From contig NZ_JADNYP010000002.1 in the NCBI RefSeq assembly GCF_015680705.1, forward strand, positions 1 to 64,000: a stretch of DNA of 64,000 bases, read 5' to 3'. Source of the DNA: Pseudomonas fulva (GTDB lineage Bacteria; Pseudomonadota; Gammaproteobacteria; Pseudomonadales; Pseudomonadaceae). Within the stretch, counting starts at the first letter, position 1, and each line of letters opens with the position of its first letter. Of the stretch, positions 7,310 to 16,882 are shown one piece after another. The notes below the pieces were generated by a model that worked only from the letters and a program-made list of their open reading frames with translations, was not told the DNA's origin and did not search any database. A program made the position numbers and the translations under genes.

Positions 7310-7794
7310 GTGAACGACAGCACCTGCAGCAAGCAGATATCGAACGTCTGGTCAGGCGCCTGTGCGCCGACCTGGCCAGCCGCGAGGAGCCCTTGCCGGT
7401 ACACGGCCAGGGTCGCAACCTGCAGGTCGATCCCTTGTTGCTGCAACGCTGCCTGCAGAACCTGCTGGTCAATGCCATGCGCTATGCACGGGCCGTGTCG
7501 GTGAGCCTGGAAGCCAGCGCACTGGGGCTGCACCTGCATGTGGATGATCGCGGGCCCGGGATCGATGCCGTGCTGTTGGACAGCCGTCGCCCATCCGTTC
7601 GTGGGTGGCGAGGGCTCGCGCAGCCAGGTCTCCGGCGGCTATGGCCTGGGATTGAGCATCGCGCAGCGGATCGCCGTCGGCCATGGCGGCGGGCTGACGC
7701 TGGCCAATCGTGAAGGCGGGGATTGCGCGCGACGGTATGGCTGCCGGACTTCAGTCGTTCGGCAAGGGACGATAGCGTGTCGGTGCTGCCATGA
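7310..7794 (+). pseudogene. C-terminal remnant of a sensor histidine kinase
   Basis: Only the HATPase part of a two-component sensor kinase remains, spread over three frames. One frame gives the N box and G1 box (NLLVNAMRYARAVSV, DDRGPGI). The next gives the G2 region (GGYGLGLSIAQRIAVGHGG). The third gives the end (TVWLPDFSRSARDDS). At least two frameshifts and a small deletion after the G1 box separate them. The sensor, HAMP and phosphoacceptor parts are absent, so it cannot be functional. The remnant resembles RstB-type kinases in sequence flavour. It marks a chromosomal break or insertion boundary. Confidence 0.75.
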
Positions 7795-7899
7795 CGCGCC
7801 AGAAGGCGGGCTCGCTTCGTTTCGGCGCAGCGGCACAGGTATGCCCGGGGCGGGCTGGCGGGAGGATTCCGGGACCGCGAGGCGGCCCCGGAAGCAGGA

Positions 7900-9189
7900 T
7901 CAGAAGACGCTGATCGGGTATTCGACGAACACGCGGACTTCGTTGCCGTCGTCGTTGTAGCCGTTCTGGCGGACACTGTTCGAAGTACGCAGGATCGAGC
8001 TGCGCAGCTTGACCGAGAGATCCTTGGCCGGGCCTTCCTGGACCACGTAGCGGACCTGGTTGAACAGCTCGCGCTCCTTGCCTTCGCCGAAGCCGTGGGT
8101 GTTGATGTTGTCGCCACGCACGTAGGCGACCTTGTAGCTCAGCCCCGGCACGCCGAAGGCGCTGAAGTCCAGGCCGTAGCCGATCTGCCAGGAGCGCTCG
8201 TCCTCGGCGTTGAAGTCCGACCAGTAGGAGTTGGCCAGGTAGATGGTCGAGCCACCGTCGCCCACGCCGCCACGGTCCTGGTAGTAGCCGTAGTTGTAGC
8301 CGGTGTCGCCGGTGCTGCGCTGGTGTGCGATGGTGAACGAGTGCGGGCCATAGGCGTAGGTGGCGGCCAGGCTCCAGATGGTGTTGGAGTCGCCGGTCAG
8401 GCCGGCTTCGCGCTCGTACTGGCTGTCGATATCGCTCTTGTAGCCGTTGAAATCCAGGGTCAGGGACTGGTCGTCGGCGATTGGGTGGACATAGTTCACG
8501 CCCAGGTAGTGCTTCTTCATCACGTCTTCGATATCGGAGGTATACAGCGACGCGGTGAGGTTGTCGGTGAACTTGTAGCTGGCGCCCAGCACGTTGATCG
8601 ACTTCAGGCCGCCACTGTCGCGACCCTCCATGCTCTTGCGCGCTTCCTGGGTGAAGCGGCCGGCATTGATTTCCAGGCCCTTGATCTCCTTGGAGGTGAT
8701 CAGGGTACCGGTGAAGCTTTCCGGCAGCAGGCGCGAGTCATCGTATTGCAGCACCGGCAGCGATGGCATCTGGTCACCGTACTTGAGCACGGTGTTGGAG
8801 ACGCGGAACTTGATCGCCGCGCCGGCACGGGCCAGGTTGTGCGGCGAGTTGGTCGGCGCGGTGTCGCTGGCCTTGAAGAAGTCGATACCCGCGCCGCCGT
8901 TGCGGCCCTTGCCGCCATCGAGGCGAATTGCATAGAGGCCGAAGGCGTCCACGCCCACGCCCACGGTGCCCTGGGTGAAGCCGGAAGAGAACGTACCGAT
9001 GAAGCCCTGGCCCCATTGCGCCTGGTCATTGGTGTCGTGCTTCTTGTCGCGGTTGATGTAGGCATTGCGCAACAGCACGTTCAGGCTGCTGTCTTCGACG
9101 AAGCCGTTGCTGGCGGCCTGATCGTTGGCCTGGGCCTGGGTCGCGGCGCACAGTGCCAATGCGATCAGGCTGATGCTGGTTTTCAACAT
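7900..9189 (-). CDS. OprD-family outer membrane porin
   Basis: A 429-aa substrate-specific outer-membrane channel of the OprD family. A signal peptide (MLKTSISLIALALCAATQAQA) is followed by the family's N-terminal pattern GFVEDSSLNVLLRNAYINRD and the conserved SGFTQGTVGVGVDAFGLYAI stretch. The protein ends in a C-terminal Phe, as expected for insertion by the Bam complex. The start is the ATG preceded by AAGGA. OprD porins take up basic amino acids, small organic acids or aromatic acids; which one cannot be told from sequence. The neighbour is agmatine deiminase, but a 410-bp gap with a terminator separates them, so a shared substrate is only a guess. Confidence 0.9.
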   Translation of the reverse strand: MLKTSISLIALALCAATQAQANDQAASNGFVEDSSLNVLLRNAYINRDKKHDTNDQAQWGQGFIGTFSSGFTQGTVGVGVDAFGLYAIRLDGGKGRNGGAGIDFFKASDTAPTNSPHNLARAGAAIKFRVSNTVLKYGDQMPSLPVLQYDDSRLLPESFTGTLITSKEIKGLEINAGRFTQEARKSMEGRDSGGLKSINVLGASYKFTDNLTASLYTSDIEDVMKKHYLGVNYVHPIADDQSLTLDFNGYKSDIDSQYEREAGLTGDSNTIWSLAATYAYGPHSFTIAHQRSTGDTGYNYGYYQDRGGVGDGGSTIYLANSYWSDFNAEDERSWQIGYGLDFSAFGVPGLSYKVAYVRGDNINTHGFGEGKERELFNQVRYVVQEGPAKDLSVKLRSSILRTSNSVRQNGYNDDGNEVRVFVEYPISVF

Positions 9190-9599
9190 TTTATTTTCCT
9201 TGTTACGAATCAAAAACGCACTGCGATCCAACGCCAGGACCTACGCCCCTTCGCAGGTTCGACGCTTCGAGGATCCAGACTGAGCGGCCCGCCAGTGCTT
9301 GTTCTGCAGGCCTTTTCCAGCCGCTTGCCGGGAGGTGGCGAGCGGGCGTTGGCGGCATCCTAGCCGCCTGGACTCAAAGATGTCAAAAAAACGTGAAAAG
9401 CAGGTGCTTATAACCAAAAACACTCAGGCTTGTGGTTAATTTCATTACGCTTGGGTTGTGAGGCAGTACAAAGTTCTTATTTCTGCTTTTATTGTGGGGC
9501 TACGCGGATTAACTCGTAGGAAATGTCGCCAACCTTGGCGTCAAGACGAGAAAACCACCGCAAGCGGTGGTTTTCTGAGGTTCCAGTGGCCTGTCAGCT
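9190..9599. other. intergenic region upstream of the OprD porin gene
   Basis: No gene is supported here. It contains the porin promoter region and, near the aguA end, a terminator hairpin (9550-9575). Around 9380-9500 it is more AT-rich than the surroundings. Confidence 0.5.
9550..9575 (-). terminator. intrinsic terminator after aguA
   Basis: An 11-bp stem GAAAACCACCG/CGGTGGTTTTC with a 4-nt loop; on the minus strand it ends in TTTTC. It lies 25 bp beyond the aguA stop codon. The A/T arms make it potentially bidirectional. Confidence 0.75.
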
Positions 9600-10706
9600 T
9601 CAGCGTCTGACAGGTGCCGGCTGCTGCTGGGTCAGGCAATGGATGTTGCCGCCGCCGAGCAGCAGCTCGCGGCCTGGGATCATCACCACCTCGTGGTCAG
9701 GGAACACCTTGGACAGGATGGCCCTGGCCTGCGCATCGGCCGGGTCGTCGAAACTCGGGGCGATGATGCCGCCATTGACGATCAGGAAGTTGACATAGGA
9801 GCCGGCCAGGCGCACCGATGGGTTACGCTCCTGGCTACCGGCGATCTGGTCGACTCCGGCGCACTCCTCCTCGGTGGCGTGCAAGGGGCCGGGGATCGGC
9901 ATCTTGTGCACCACGAACGTCCGGCCCTTGGCATCGCGGCTGCGCTCGAGCACTTCCAGGGCTGCGTGGCAACGCGAATAGTTGGGGTCGGCTGGATCAT
10001 CGGTCCATGCCAGCAGCACTTCCCCAGGGCTGACGTAGCAGCAGAAGTTGTCCACATGCCCGTCGGTTTCGTCGTTGTACAAGCCTTCCGGCAACCAGAT
10101 GATGGTTTCCACCGCCAAGTAGTCGCGCAGGATCTGCTCGATCTGGGCGCGATCGAGATGCGGATTGCGATTGCGGTTGAGCAGGCATTCTTCGGTGGTG
10201 ATCAGCGTGCCTTCGCCGTCGACATGGATCGAACCGCCCTCGAGCACGAAGCCTGCGGTTTCGTAGCGCTGGCAGCGCTCCATCTCCAGGATCTTGCCGG
10301 CCAGTTCCTGGTCGCGGTTCCAGGGCGCGTACAAGCCACCGTCGAAACCGCCCCAGGCGTTGAAGCCCCAATCCACGCCACGCACCTGGCCGTCGTCATT
10401 GATGACGAAGGTCGGCCCGGTATCGCGAACCCAGGCATCATCGCTGCTCATTTCCACCACGCGGATGTTCGGCACATCGAGGCGGCTGCGGGCGTTCTCG
10501 TACTGTGCCGCCGAAACCGCCACGGTGACCGGTTCGAAGCGAGCAATGGCCTTGGCCAGCGTCACGTGCGCCGCCTGCGCCGGCTTGCCGCCCAGGCGCC
10601 AGTTGTCCGGACGCTCAGGCCAGACCATCCACACCTGCGTCTGGGGCGCCCACTCGGCCGGCATGTGGAAGCCGTCGGCGCGAGGAGTCGTATCGAGAGT
10701 CTTCAT
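9600..10706 (-). CDS. aguA: agmatine deiminase
   Basis: A 368-aa enzyme converting agmatine to N-carbamoylputrescine and ammonia, part of arginine-derived putrescine formation. It belongs to the guanidino-modifying (peptidyl-arginine deiminase) fold. Visible signatures: [20 protein letters not shown] near the N-terminus, [22 protein letters not shown], and the C-terminal GGGNIHC with the catalytic Cys at 357. The start is the ATG preceded by AGAGGT. The next pathway enzyme (AguB) and the AguR regulator are not adjacent. The upstream gene in the same orientation is the aminotransferase fusion, but a terminator separates them. Confidence 0.93.
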   Translation of the reverse strand: MKTLDTTPRADGFHMPAEWAPQTQVWMVWPERPDNWRLGGKPAQAAHVTLAKAIARFEPVTVAVSAAQYENARSRLDVPNIRVVEMSSDDAWVRDTGPTFVINDDGQVRGVDWGFNAWGGFDGGLYAPWNRDQELAGKILEMERCQRYETAGFVLEGGSIHVDGEGTLITTEECLLNRNRNPHLDRAQIEQILRDYLAVETIIWLPEGLYNDETDGHVDNFCCYVSPGEVLLAWTDDPADPNYSRCHAALEVLERSRDAKGRTFVVHKMPIPGPLHATEEECAGVDQIAGSQERNPSVRLAGSYVNFLIVNGGIIAPSFDDPADAQARAILSKVFPDHEVVMIPGRELLLGGGNIHCLTQQQPAPVRR

Positions 10707-10830
10707 GGATAACCTCTGCAAAGCCGGAAGCGCAATGCCGGCGGATGAATGGGAAACGTCCAGGCGCTTTATATCGGATAAATATCGAATTTAAAAGCAG
10801 ACAAAACATTAAAAACCTATGATAAGGCGG

Positions 10831-10854
10831 AAAAAGCCGATACAAATCGGCTTT
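10831..10854 (-). terminator. intrinsic terminator after the aminotransferase fusion gene
   Basis: A 9-bp stem AAAGCCGAT/ATCGGCTTT with a 4-nt loop; on the minus strand it runs into TTTTT. It separates the fusion gene from aguA. Confidence 0.8.
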
Positions 10855-10912
10855 ACGCTCATCCCAGCACTCCCACGACTGCAGCTTCAGCTTGCAGCTC
10901 GTGGCCACCCTC

Positions 10913-13822
10913 CTACAGCCCCTCGGACAACACCCGATCGACACTGTCGACGAAATGGTCGACGCTGGCCCGGGTCGTGCACATGGGCGGCTTGATCTTG
11001 AGGATGTTCAGGTAGTCCCCGGTCGGCTGCATGAATATTCCCAGGTCACGCAAGCGATCGCACAGGATCGCCGTCTCGGCGCTGGCAGGCTCCAGCGTCT
11101 GCCGATCGCGGACCAGCTCCAGCCCGAGGTAGAAGCCTGAGCCATGGGCAGCTGCCGCAAGCGGATGCTTGTCGACCAATGCTTGCAGGCGCGCCTTGAA
11201 ATAGCGGCCGACCTCCCGGGCGTTATGCCAGAGGCCTTCCTCCTGCATCACCTCCAGCACCGCGATGCCGATGCGACAGCTGACGGGGCTGCCGCCGGCC
11301 GAAGAAAAGAAATAGCCTTCGGCTTCCAAGGCTTCGGCGATCTCGCGACGGGTGATCACCGCGCCCAGCGGCTGGCCGTTGCCCATGCCCTTGGCCATGG
11401 TAATGATGTCGGGCACCACGCCCTGCTCTTCGAACCCCCAGAACCATTCGCCGAGCCTTCCGTAGCCGACCTGCACCTCGTCGGCGATGCATATTCCACC
11501 GCGCGCCCTCACCTTGGCATAGACCTCGCGCAGGTAGCCAGGCGGCAGGGCGATGCCGCCAGCATTGCCATACACCGGCTCGCAGATGAAACCGGCCAGC
11601 TGCCGACCTTGGGCATCGAGTTGGGCCAGCTTGGCCTCCACGTCGCGCAGATAGCCTGCCGCGCTGTCGATACCGCGGTAGCGACCGCGGAAGGTATTGG
11701 GTGCCTCGACCGGATGCACCCAGTCGGGCCGGGTATCGAGCGCCTGGGGATTGTCGGCGATCGAAGTGGAAATGGCATCGGTGGCCACCGACCAGCCGTG
11801 ATAGGCCTCCAGCACGCTGAGCAGGTCGCGACCGCCGCTGGCGGCCCAGGCAAGGCGGATCGCCAGGTCGTTGGCCTCGGTGCCGCTGTTGACCAGAAAT
11901 ACCCGGTCGAAGCCTGCCGGTGCCAGTGCCAGCAGGCGTTCGGAGAATTCGGCGATGGCTGCGTAATGGAAGCGCGAGTTGGTATTGAGCAGCGACCACT
12001 GGCGCGCCGACTCGGCGGCCATGCGGGGATGCCCGTGGCCCAGTACCGCGACGTTGTTGAGCATGTCGAGGTAGGAGCGTCCCTGCATGTCGATCAGATG
12101 GTTGCGCCAGCCGCGTTCGATGTGCGGCGGTTGGGCGTAGTAATGCTTCTGCGAGCGGGCGAAGCTGGCATCGCGGCGCGCCAGCAGGGCCTGCGCATCG
12201 AGCAGGGGCTCGGCGTCACAGTCCAGGCCGAGCAAGGCACTGGGCGATGGGCAAAGCGCCAGCCAGGCCGGGGCATGTGACGGCCTGGCGAAGAACGGTG
12301 GCTCGACCCCTTCGGCGCGGCACAGCTGCACGCGCAGCAGGCCATCGACCCAGCCCAGCCCCTGGCCCTCGAGCAAGGCTTGCCCGTGCGCCGGCGAATC
12401 CTTCAGCCCGTCCAGCCAGAGCGTCCAGCAGGAAGTGCGCAGGCAGCCGGAAAGCCCGGGGCCCTGCTGCCAGGTTCCGGCCAGCGGCGCCTGCAAGGCA
12501 CTGCCAAGGGGTACCTGCAGCTCGACGCCCAGGGCGCAGGTGGCTGGCTCGTCGGGGGTGTCGACCTGTGTTTGCGAAAGCCGGTATTGCCCGTACAGGC
12601 TGCAAGCGGTGCCGCCCTCGCCTGCCTGCTCGGCCAGCACGCGCTGGTCGAAGCCGGCCTGTTCCCAGTTGCCGAACTGGGCGTGCGGTCCGACCACCCC
12701 CAGGTCGACCCTGACGACCTCTTGTCCGCTGAGCCCGGGCAGCAGCGGCAGGCATGCGCCGAAGTCCGGCACTGGCAGCTGGTGCCCGGCGGCCAGCAGG
12801 ATGGCTGCCTGCATCAGCTCGAACGGCACGCTGCTGGCGACTTCGAAGATTTCCCATTCGTGATCGATGTTGTCGCGGATATAGCGATTGCCCGGATCCA
12901 CGCTCAATTGCTGCGCACTGCTCAACACCAGCACTGCCGCGCGCATCACGACCAGTGGCCAGAGTGCTTGCAGCTCGGCCTCCTGCAGCGGATTCACGGC
13001 GTGATAGGCGCGCACGGCCGGCACCACTCGCAATGGATCAGCCTCGGCGTGGTGCAGCAGCGCGGCACAGGTCACCGACAGATCGGCGATGCGCCAGGTA
13101 CGCGACAGGTCGCCGAAGTCTATGACGCCCTTGAGCTGCCACTGGCGCTGCTGGTCACGCTGCCAGACCGTGTTGTCGTCGCTGATGTCCAGGTGCACGG
13201 GCTGCACGGGCAGGTGCTCGCGCCATGGCAGCAGCCGATCCAGGGCCTGGCGGGTGATAGCGGCAACCTGCTGACGCCGTGGATCGTCGCCCAGGACGGG
13301 CAGGAGTTGTTCGATCAGGGCTTCGGCATGCCTCGGGTCCCATTGCAGGGTACGTTCGAGCCCCGGATGGTCGAAGCCGGCCAGGGCCTTGTCGAGTGCC
13401 GCGCACAGCCCACCGAGTTCGCCGAACAGCCGCGCCGGCATGTGTCGAAGGCGTGTCAGCGCCTGGCCTTCGAGGTAGTCCAGCAGCCGCGCATGGAGGG
13501 GCTGGCCGTCCACTTCCAGTTCCAGCAGCGCCTTCCCGCACAGCGTCGAACGTACCGCCGGCACCGGCATCCCTTGCTCGCGCAGGTGGGCCAGCGCGGC
13601 GTGCTGGGCCTGCAGCTCGAGCTGGCCGTAGCTGCCATGACAGATCTTCAGCACGTAGGTGCCCTGCTGGCTGTCCACGCGAAAGTTCAGGTCCTGCTGG
13701 CTGCCCAATGCCTGCAGCGTCGCGTCGATTCCATAATGCGTCTGCAGCAAGGCGCGCGCCTGGGCCTCGTCGATCCGTGGGGAAGGTTGGCTGGAGCGCT
13801 GGATCAGGGTGTTGACGAACAT
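10913..13822 (-). CDS. APH-like / M23-like / class III aminotransferase fusion protein
   Basis: A 969-aa three-part protein. Residues about 1-340 form an aminoglycoside-phosphotransferase-like kinase fold, with catalytic [11 protein letters not shown] and metal-binding IDFGD. Residues about 350-540 look like a degenerate LytM/peptidase M23 fold ([21 protein letters not shown]) that lacks the His-x-x-x-Asp metal site. Residues about 560-969 are a PLP-dependent class III aminotransferase with [23 protein letters not shown] and the PLP lysine in [10 protein letters not shown]. Relatives of the C-terminal domain include ethanolamine-phosphate and hydroxylysine-phosphate phospho-lyases. This suggests that the kinase phosphorylates an amino alcohol and the PLP domain then acts on it. 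The substrate is unknown. It is monocistronic, with its own terminator. Confidence 0.85.
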   Translation of the reverse strand: MFVNTLIQRSSQPSPRIDEAQARALLQTHYGIDATLQALGSQQDLNFRVDSQQGTYVLKICHGSYGQLELQAQHAALAHLREQGMPVPAVRSTLCGKALLELEVDGQPLHARLLDYLEGQALTRLRHMPARLFGELGGLCAALDKALAGFDHPGLERTLQWDPRHAEALIEQLLPVLGDDPRRQQVAAITRQALDRLLPWREHLPVQPVHLDISDDNTVWQRDQQRQWQLKGVIDFGDLSRTWRIADLSVTCAALLHHAEADPLRVVPAVRAYHAVNPLQEAELQALWPLVVMRAAVLVLSSAQQLSVDPGNRYIRDNIDHEWEIFEVASSVPFELMQAAILLAAGHQLPVPDFGACLPLLPGLSGQEVVRVDLGVVGPHAQFGNWEQAGFDQRVLAEQAGEGGTACSLYGQYRLSQTQVDTPDEPATCALGVELQVPLGSALQAPLAGTWQQGPGLSGCLRTSCWTLWLDGLKDSPAHGQALLEGQGLGWVDGLLRVQLCRAEGVEPPFFARPSHAPAWLALCPSPSALLGLDCDAEPLLDAQALLARRDASFARSQKHYYAQPPHIERGWRNHLIDMQGRSYLDMLNNVAVLGHGHPRMAAESARQWSLLNTNSRFHYAAIAEFSERLLALAPAGFDRVFLVNSGTEANDLAIRLAWAASGGRDLLSVLEAYHGWSVATDAISTSIADNPQALDTRPDWVHPVEAPNTFRGRYRGIDSAAGYLRDVEAKLAQLDAQGRQLAGFICEPVYGNAGGIALPPGYLREVYAKVRARGGICIADEVQVGYGRLGEWFWGFEEQGVVPDIITMAKGMGNGQPLGAVITRREIAEALEAEGYFFSSAGGSPVSCRIGIAVLEVMQEEGLWHNAREVGRYFKARLQALVDKHPLAAAAHGSGFYLGLELVRDRQTLEPASAETAILCDRLRDLGIFMQPTGDYLNILKIKPPMCTTRASVDHFVDSVDRVLSEGL

Positions 13823-14017
13823 CGGTGGTCGCCCTCGGTCTATTTGCTGCCTATATCACAGGCCAGGCCCTCGCTTGGCAAGCACAAGACCGTCGGCAAG
13901 GCGCCGCGACCGCGCGAAAAGCGTTCCAGGCCGCAGCACATCCCGCGCTTGCGTATTATGATCACGGCCTACAACTCATCCTCACGTATCGACAGCAACG
14001 GAAAGGTGGCACGACAC

Positions 14018-15100
14018 ATGCGAATTCTCATTACCGGCGGAGCAGGCTTCATCGGATCGGCGCTGGTGCGTCACCTGATCGACCATACCGAGCACGAGGT
14101 GCTCAACCTGGACAAGCTGACCTACGCCGGCAACCTGGAATCGCTGAGCAGCATCGCCCTCGATACCCGCTACGAGTTCGTCCAGGCCGACATCGCCGAC
14201 CAGGCGACGGTGGCGCGCACGCTGCAACGTTTCCAGCCGCAGGCCATCATGCACCTGGCCGCCGAGTCGCACGTCGACCGCTCCATCGATGGGCCATCGG
14301 CGTTCATCCAGACCAACATCGTCGGTACCTACAGCCTGCTCGAGGCCACCCGCGAGTACTGGTCGAAACTGCCGGACGACGAGCGCGCGGCGTTCCGCTT
14401 CCACCATATTTCGACCGATGAGGTCTATGGCGACCTGCACGGGGTCGATGACCTGTTCACCGAAACCACGCCGTATGCGCCCAGCTCACCGTACTCGGCG
14501 AGCAAGGCGGCCTCGGACCACCTGGTGCGTGCCTGGCATCGCACCTACGGGCTGCCGGTGCTGATCACCAACTGCTCGAACAACTATGGCCCGTTCCATT
14601 TCCCCGAGAAGCTCATTCCGCTGGTCATCCTCAACGCCCTCGAGGGCAAGCCGCTGCCGGTCTACGGCGACGGCCTGCAAGTACGCGACTGGCTGTTCGT
14701 CGAGGATCATGCCAGGGCACTGCTCAAGGTGGTCAGCGAAGGCCAGGTCGGCGAAACCTACAACATCGGCGGGCATAACGAACAGAAGAACATCGACGTG
14801 GTGCGTGGCATCTGCGCCCTGCTCGAGGAGCTGGCGCCCCAGCGCCCGGCCGGCCTGGCCCGCTACGCCGACCTGATCACCTTCGTCAAGGACCGCCCCG
14901 GCCATGACCTGCGCTATGCCATCGATGCCGGCAAGATCGAGCGCGAACTGGGCTGGGTACCGCAGGAGACCTTCGAGAGCGGCCTGCGCAAGACCGTGCA
15001 GTGGTACCTGGACAACCTGGAGTGGTGCCGCCATGTGCAGGACGGCAGCTACCAGCGCGAACGCCTGGGCAACAGCGATCCCAAGGACCTGATCGCATGA
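14018..15100 (+). CDS. rfbB: dTDP-glucose 4,6-dehydratase
   Basis: A 360-aa short-chain dehydrogenase-type enzyme, second step of dTDP-L-rhamnose synthesis. It converts dTDP-glucose to dTDP-4-keto-6-deoxyglucose using bound NAD. The Rossmann motif GGAGFIG is at residues 7-13, followed by STDEVYG with the Asp-Glu acid/base pair and YSASK with the catalytic Tyr and Lys. The start codon follows AAGGTGG. The stop overlaps the rfbA start (ATGA). The first gene of an rfbB-A-D operon that should feed rhamnose into lipopolysaccharide or other glycans. Also called rmlB. Confidence 0.95.
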   Translation: MRILITGGAGFIGSALVRHLIDHTEHEVLNLDKLTYAGNLESLSSIALDTRYEFVQADIADQATVARTLQRFQPQAIMHLAAESHVDRSIDGPSAFIQTNIVGTYSLLEATREYWSKLPDDERAAFRFHHISTDEVYGDLHGVDDLFTETTPYAPSSPYSASKAASDHLVRAWHRTYGLPVLITNCSNNYGPFHFPEKLIPLVILNALEGKPLPVYGDGLQVRDWLFVEDHARALLKVVSEGQVGETYNIGGHNEQKNIDVVRGICALLEELAPQRPAGLARYADLITFVKDRPGHDLRYAIDAGKIERELGWVPQETFESGLRKTVQWYLDNLEWCRHVQDGSYQRERLGNSDPKDLIA

Positions 15101-15972
15101 CCAAGGGTATCGTCCTGGCCGGCGGCTCCGGCACGCGCCTGCATCCGATCACCTTGGGCGTTTCCAAGCAACTGCTGCCGGTCTATGACAAGCCGATGAT
15201 CTACTACCCGATCTCGGTGTTGATGCTTGCGGGCATCCGCGAGATCCTCGTCATCTCCACGCCCCAGGACTTGCCGCAGTATCGCCAGCTGCTCGGCGAC
15301 GGCAGCCAGTTCGGCGTACGGTTCAGCTACGCCGAGCAGCCCTCGCCCGATGGGCTGGCGCAGGCGTTCCTGATCGGCGAGGCGTTCATCGGCCAGGACC
15401 CGGTCTGCCTGATCCTTGGCGACAACATCTTCCATGGCCAGGGCTTCACCGAGCAGCTGCGCCGCGCCGTGGGCCAGCCCGACGGCGCGACCGTGTTCGG
15501 CTACTGGGTCAGGGACCCGGAGCGTTTCGGTGTCGTCGAGTACGACGGCCACGGCCGGGCCCTGTCGATCGAGGAAAAGCCGCGAGCCCCCAAGTCCAGC
15601 TATGCGGTGACCGGCCTATACTTCTACGACAACGACGTCATGAACATTGCCCGGCACATCGCGCCATCGCCGCGCGGCGAGCTGGAAATCACCGACGTCA
15701 ACAATGCCTACCTCAAGCAGGGCAAGCTACGGGTCGAGCGTTTCGGCCGTGGTTTCGCCTGGCTCGATACCGGCACCCATGACAGCCTGCTGGAAGCCTC
15801 CCAGTACGTGCAGACCATCGAGCACCGACAGGGCCTGAAAGTCGCCTGTCTCGAGGAAATCGCCTACGAGCAGGGATGGATTTCGACCACACAATTGCTG
15901 GAGCGAGCCAGGCTGTTCGGCAAGACCGGCTATGGCCAGTACCTGGCAGCCCTGGCCAAGGAGCCCTCATGA
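15097..15972 (+). CDS. rfbA: glucose-1-phosphate thymidylyltransferase
   Basis: A 291-aa nucleotidyltransferase joining dTTP and glucose-1-phosphate to form dTDP-glucose, the first step of the rhamnose pathway and its feedback-controlled point in the family. It has the N-terminal nucleotide-binding loop [11 protein letters not shown], then [12 protein letters not shown] and LGDNIFHG with the metal-binding Asp. Length is normal. It overlaps rfbB and rfbD by 4 bp each, indicating translational coupling. Also called rmlA. Confidence 0.95.
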   Translation: MTKGIVLAGGSGTRLHPITLGVSKQLLPVYDKPMIYYPISVLMLAGIREILVISTPQDLPQYRQLLGDGSQFGVRFSYAEQPSPDGLAQAFLIGEAFIGQDPVCLILGDNIFHGQGFTEQLRRAVGQPDGATVFGYWVRDPERFGVVEYDGHGRALSIEEKPRAPKSSYAVTGLYFYDNDVMNIARHIAPSPRGELEITDVNNAYLKQGKLRVERFGRGFAWLDTGTHDSLLEASQYVQTIEHRQGLKVACLEEIAYEQGWISTTQLLERARLFGKTGYGQYLAALAKEPS

Positions 15973-16844
15973 CCACAAGCGCACCGCTCGACATCCTGAT
16001 CATCGGCCGCAATGGCCAGCTCGCCCAGGCGCTGACCCGACACCTGCACGGTCACCGCCTGCAGGTGCTGGGACGCGCCGATTTCGACCTGGCACGCAGC
16101 GAAACCATCGGCGACCGGCTCCGGCAACTGGCTCCCCAGCTGATCATCAACGCAGCGGCCTATACCGCCGTGGACCAAGCCGAAAGCGAGCGCGCGCTGG
16201 CCTTCGCGGTCAATGCCGAGGGCCCGGGAGTGCTGGCCCAGGTCGCCGCGGAGCTGGACGTTCCGCTGATCCACTATTCGACCGACTACGTCTTCGATGG
16301 CGACAAGAAGACCCCTTACACCGAGGACGACACACCCAACCCGCTAGGCGTCTATGGCGAAAGCAAGCTGGCCGGCGAACAGGCGGTGGCCAGTGCTGGG
16401 GGGCGCCACCTGATCCTGCGCACCAGCTGGGTCTACTCGCTCGAAGGGCGCAACTTCCTGCTGACCATGCAGCGCTTGCTGCAAGAGAAGCCCGAAGTGC
16501 GCGTGGTGAACGACCAGATCGGCGCGCCGACCTCGGCCGATACCATCGCCGCCAGCAGCGCCGCGCTGATTCGTCGCTGGCAGGCCGGAGAGGCCGGCGA
16601 CTGGGGGCTCTACCACCTGGCGGCGCAAGGCGAGACATCCTGGTTCGGCTTTGCCCAGGCCATCGCCGAACAGCTCGAGGCGCGCGGCCTGCCCTGCGCA
16701 CGGGTGGTACCGATTCCGGCCAGCGAGTACCCGACGCCTGCCCGGCGCCCGCACAACTCGCGCCTGGACTGCAGCCGCCTGGCCGAGCGCTGGCAGGTCA
16801 GCCAGCCGCACTGGCAACAGGCGCTGATCGACTGCCTGAAGTAG
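15969..16844 (+). CDS. rfbD: dTDP-4-dehydrorhamnose reductase
   Basis: A 291-aa SDR-family reductase producing dTDP-L-rhamnose with NAD(P)H. The N-terminal [12 protein letters not shown] binds the cofactor. YSTDYVFDG and YGESKLAGE supply the catalytic Thr/Asp and Tyr-x-x-x-Lys residues. Last gene of the operon. The epimerase rfbC, needed between RfbB and RfbD, is not in this cluster and must lie elsewhere. dctB begins 38 bp downstream. Also called rmlD. Confidence 0.94.
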   Translation: MTTSAPLDILIIGRNGQLAQALTRHLHGHRLQVLGRADFDLARSETIGDRLRQLAPQLIINAAAYTAVDQAESERALAFAVNAEGPGVLAQVAAELDVPLIHYSTDYVFDGDKKTPYTEDDTPNPLGVYGESKLAGEQAVASAGGRHLILRTSWVYSLEGRNFLLTMQRLLQEKPEVRVVNDQIGAPTSADTIAASSAALIRRWQAGEAGDWGLYHLAAQGETSWFGFAQAIAEQLEARGLPCARVVPIPASEYPTPARRPHNSRLDCSRLAERWQVSQPHWQQALIDCLK

Positions 16845-16882
16845 CGCATAATTGCGTCAGGCCCTCCTGACGCAAGCGAGCG

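Noticed and set aside
8095..9363. 422-codon frame antisense to the first OprD gene
   Set aside because: Low-complexity Val/Ala/Gly-rich shadow; the opposite strand has a signal peptide and porin motifs.
12380..14017. Long open frame in front of rfbB on the plus strand
   Set aside because: It is antisense to the aminotransferase fusion; the real rfbB start is the ATG at 14018 with a ribosome binding site and Rossmann motif.
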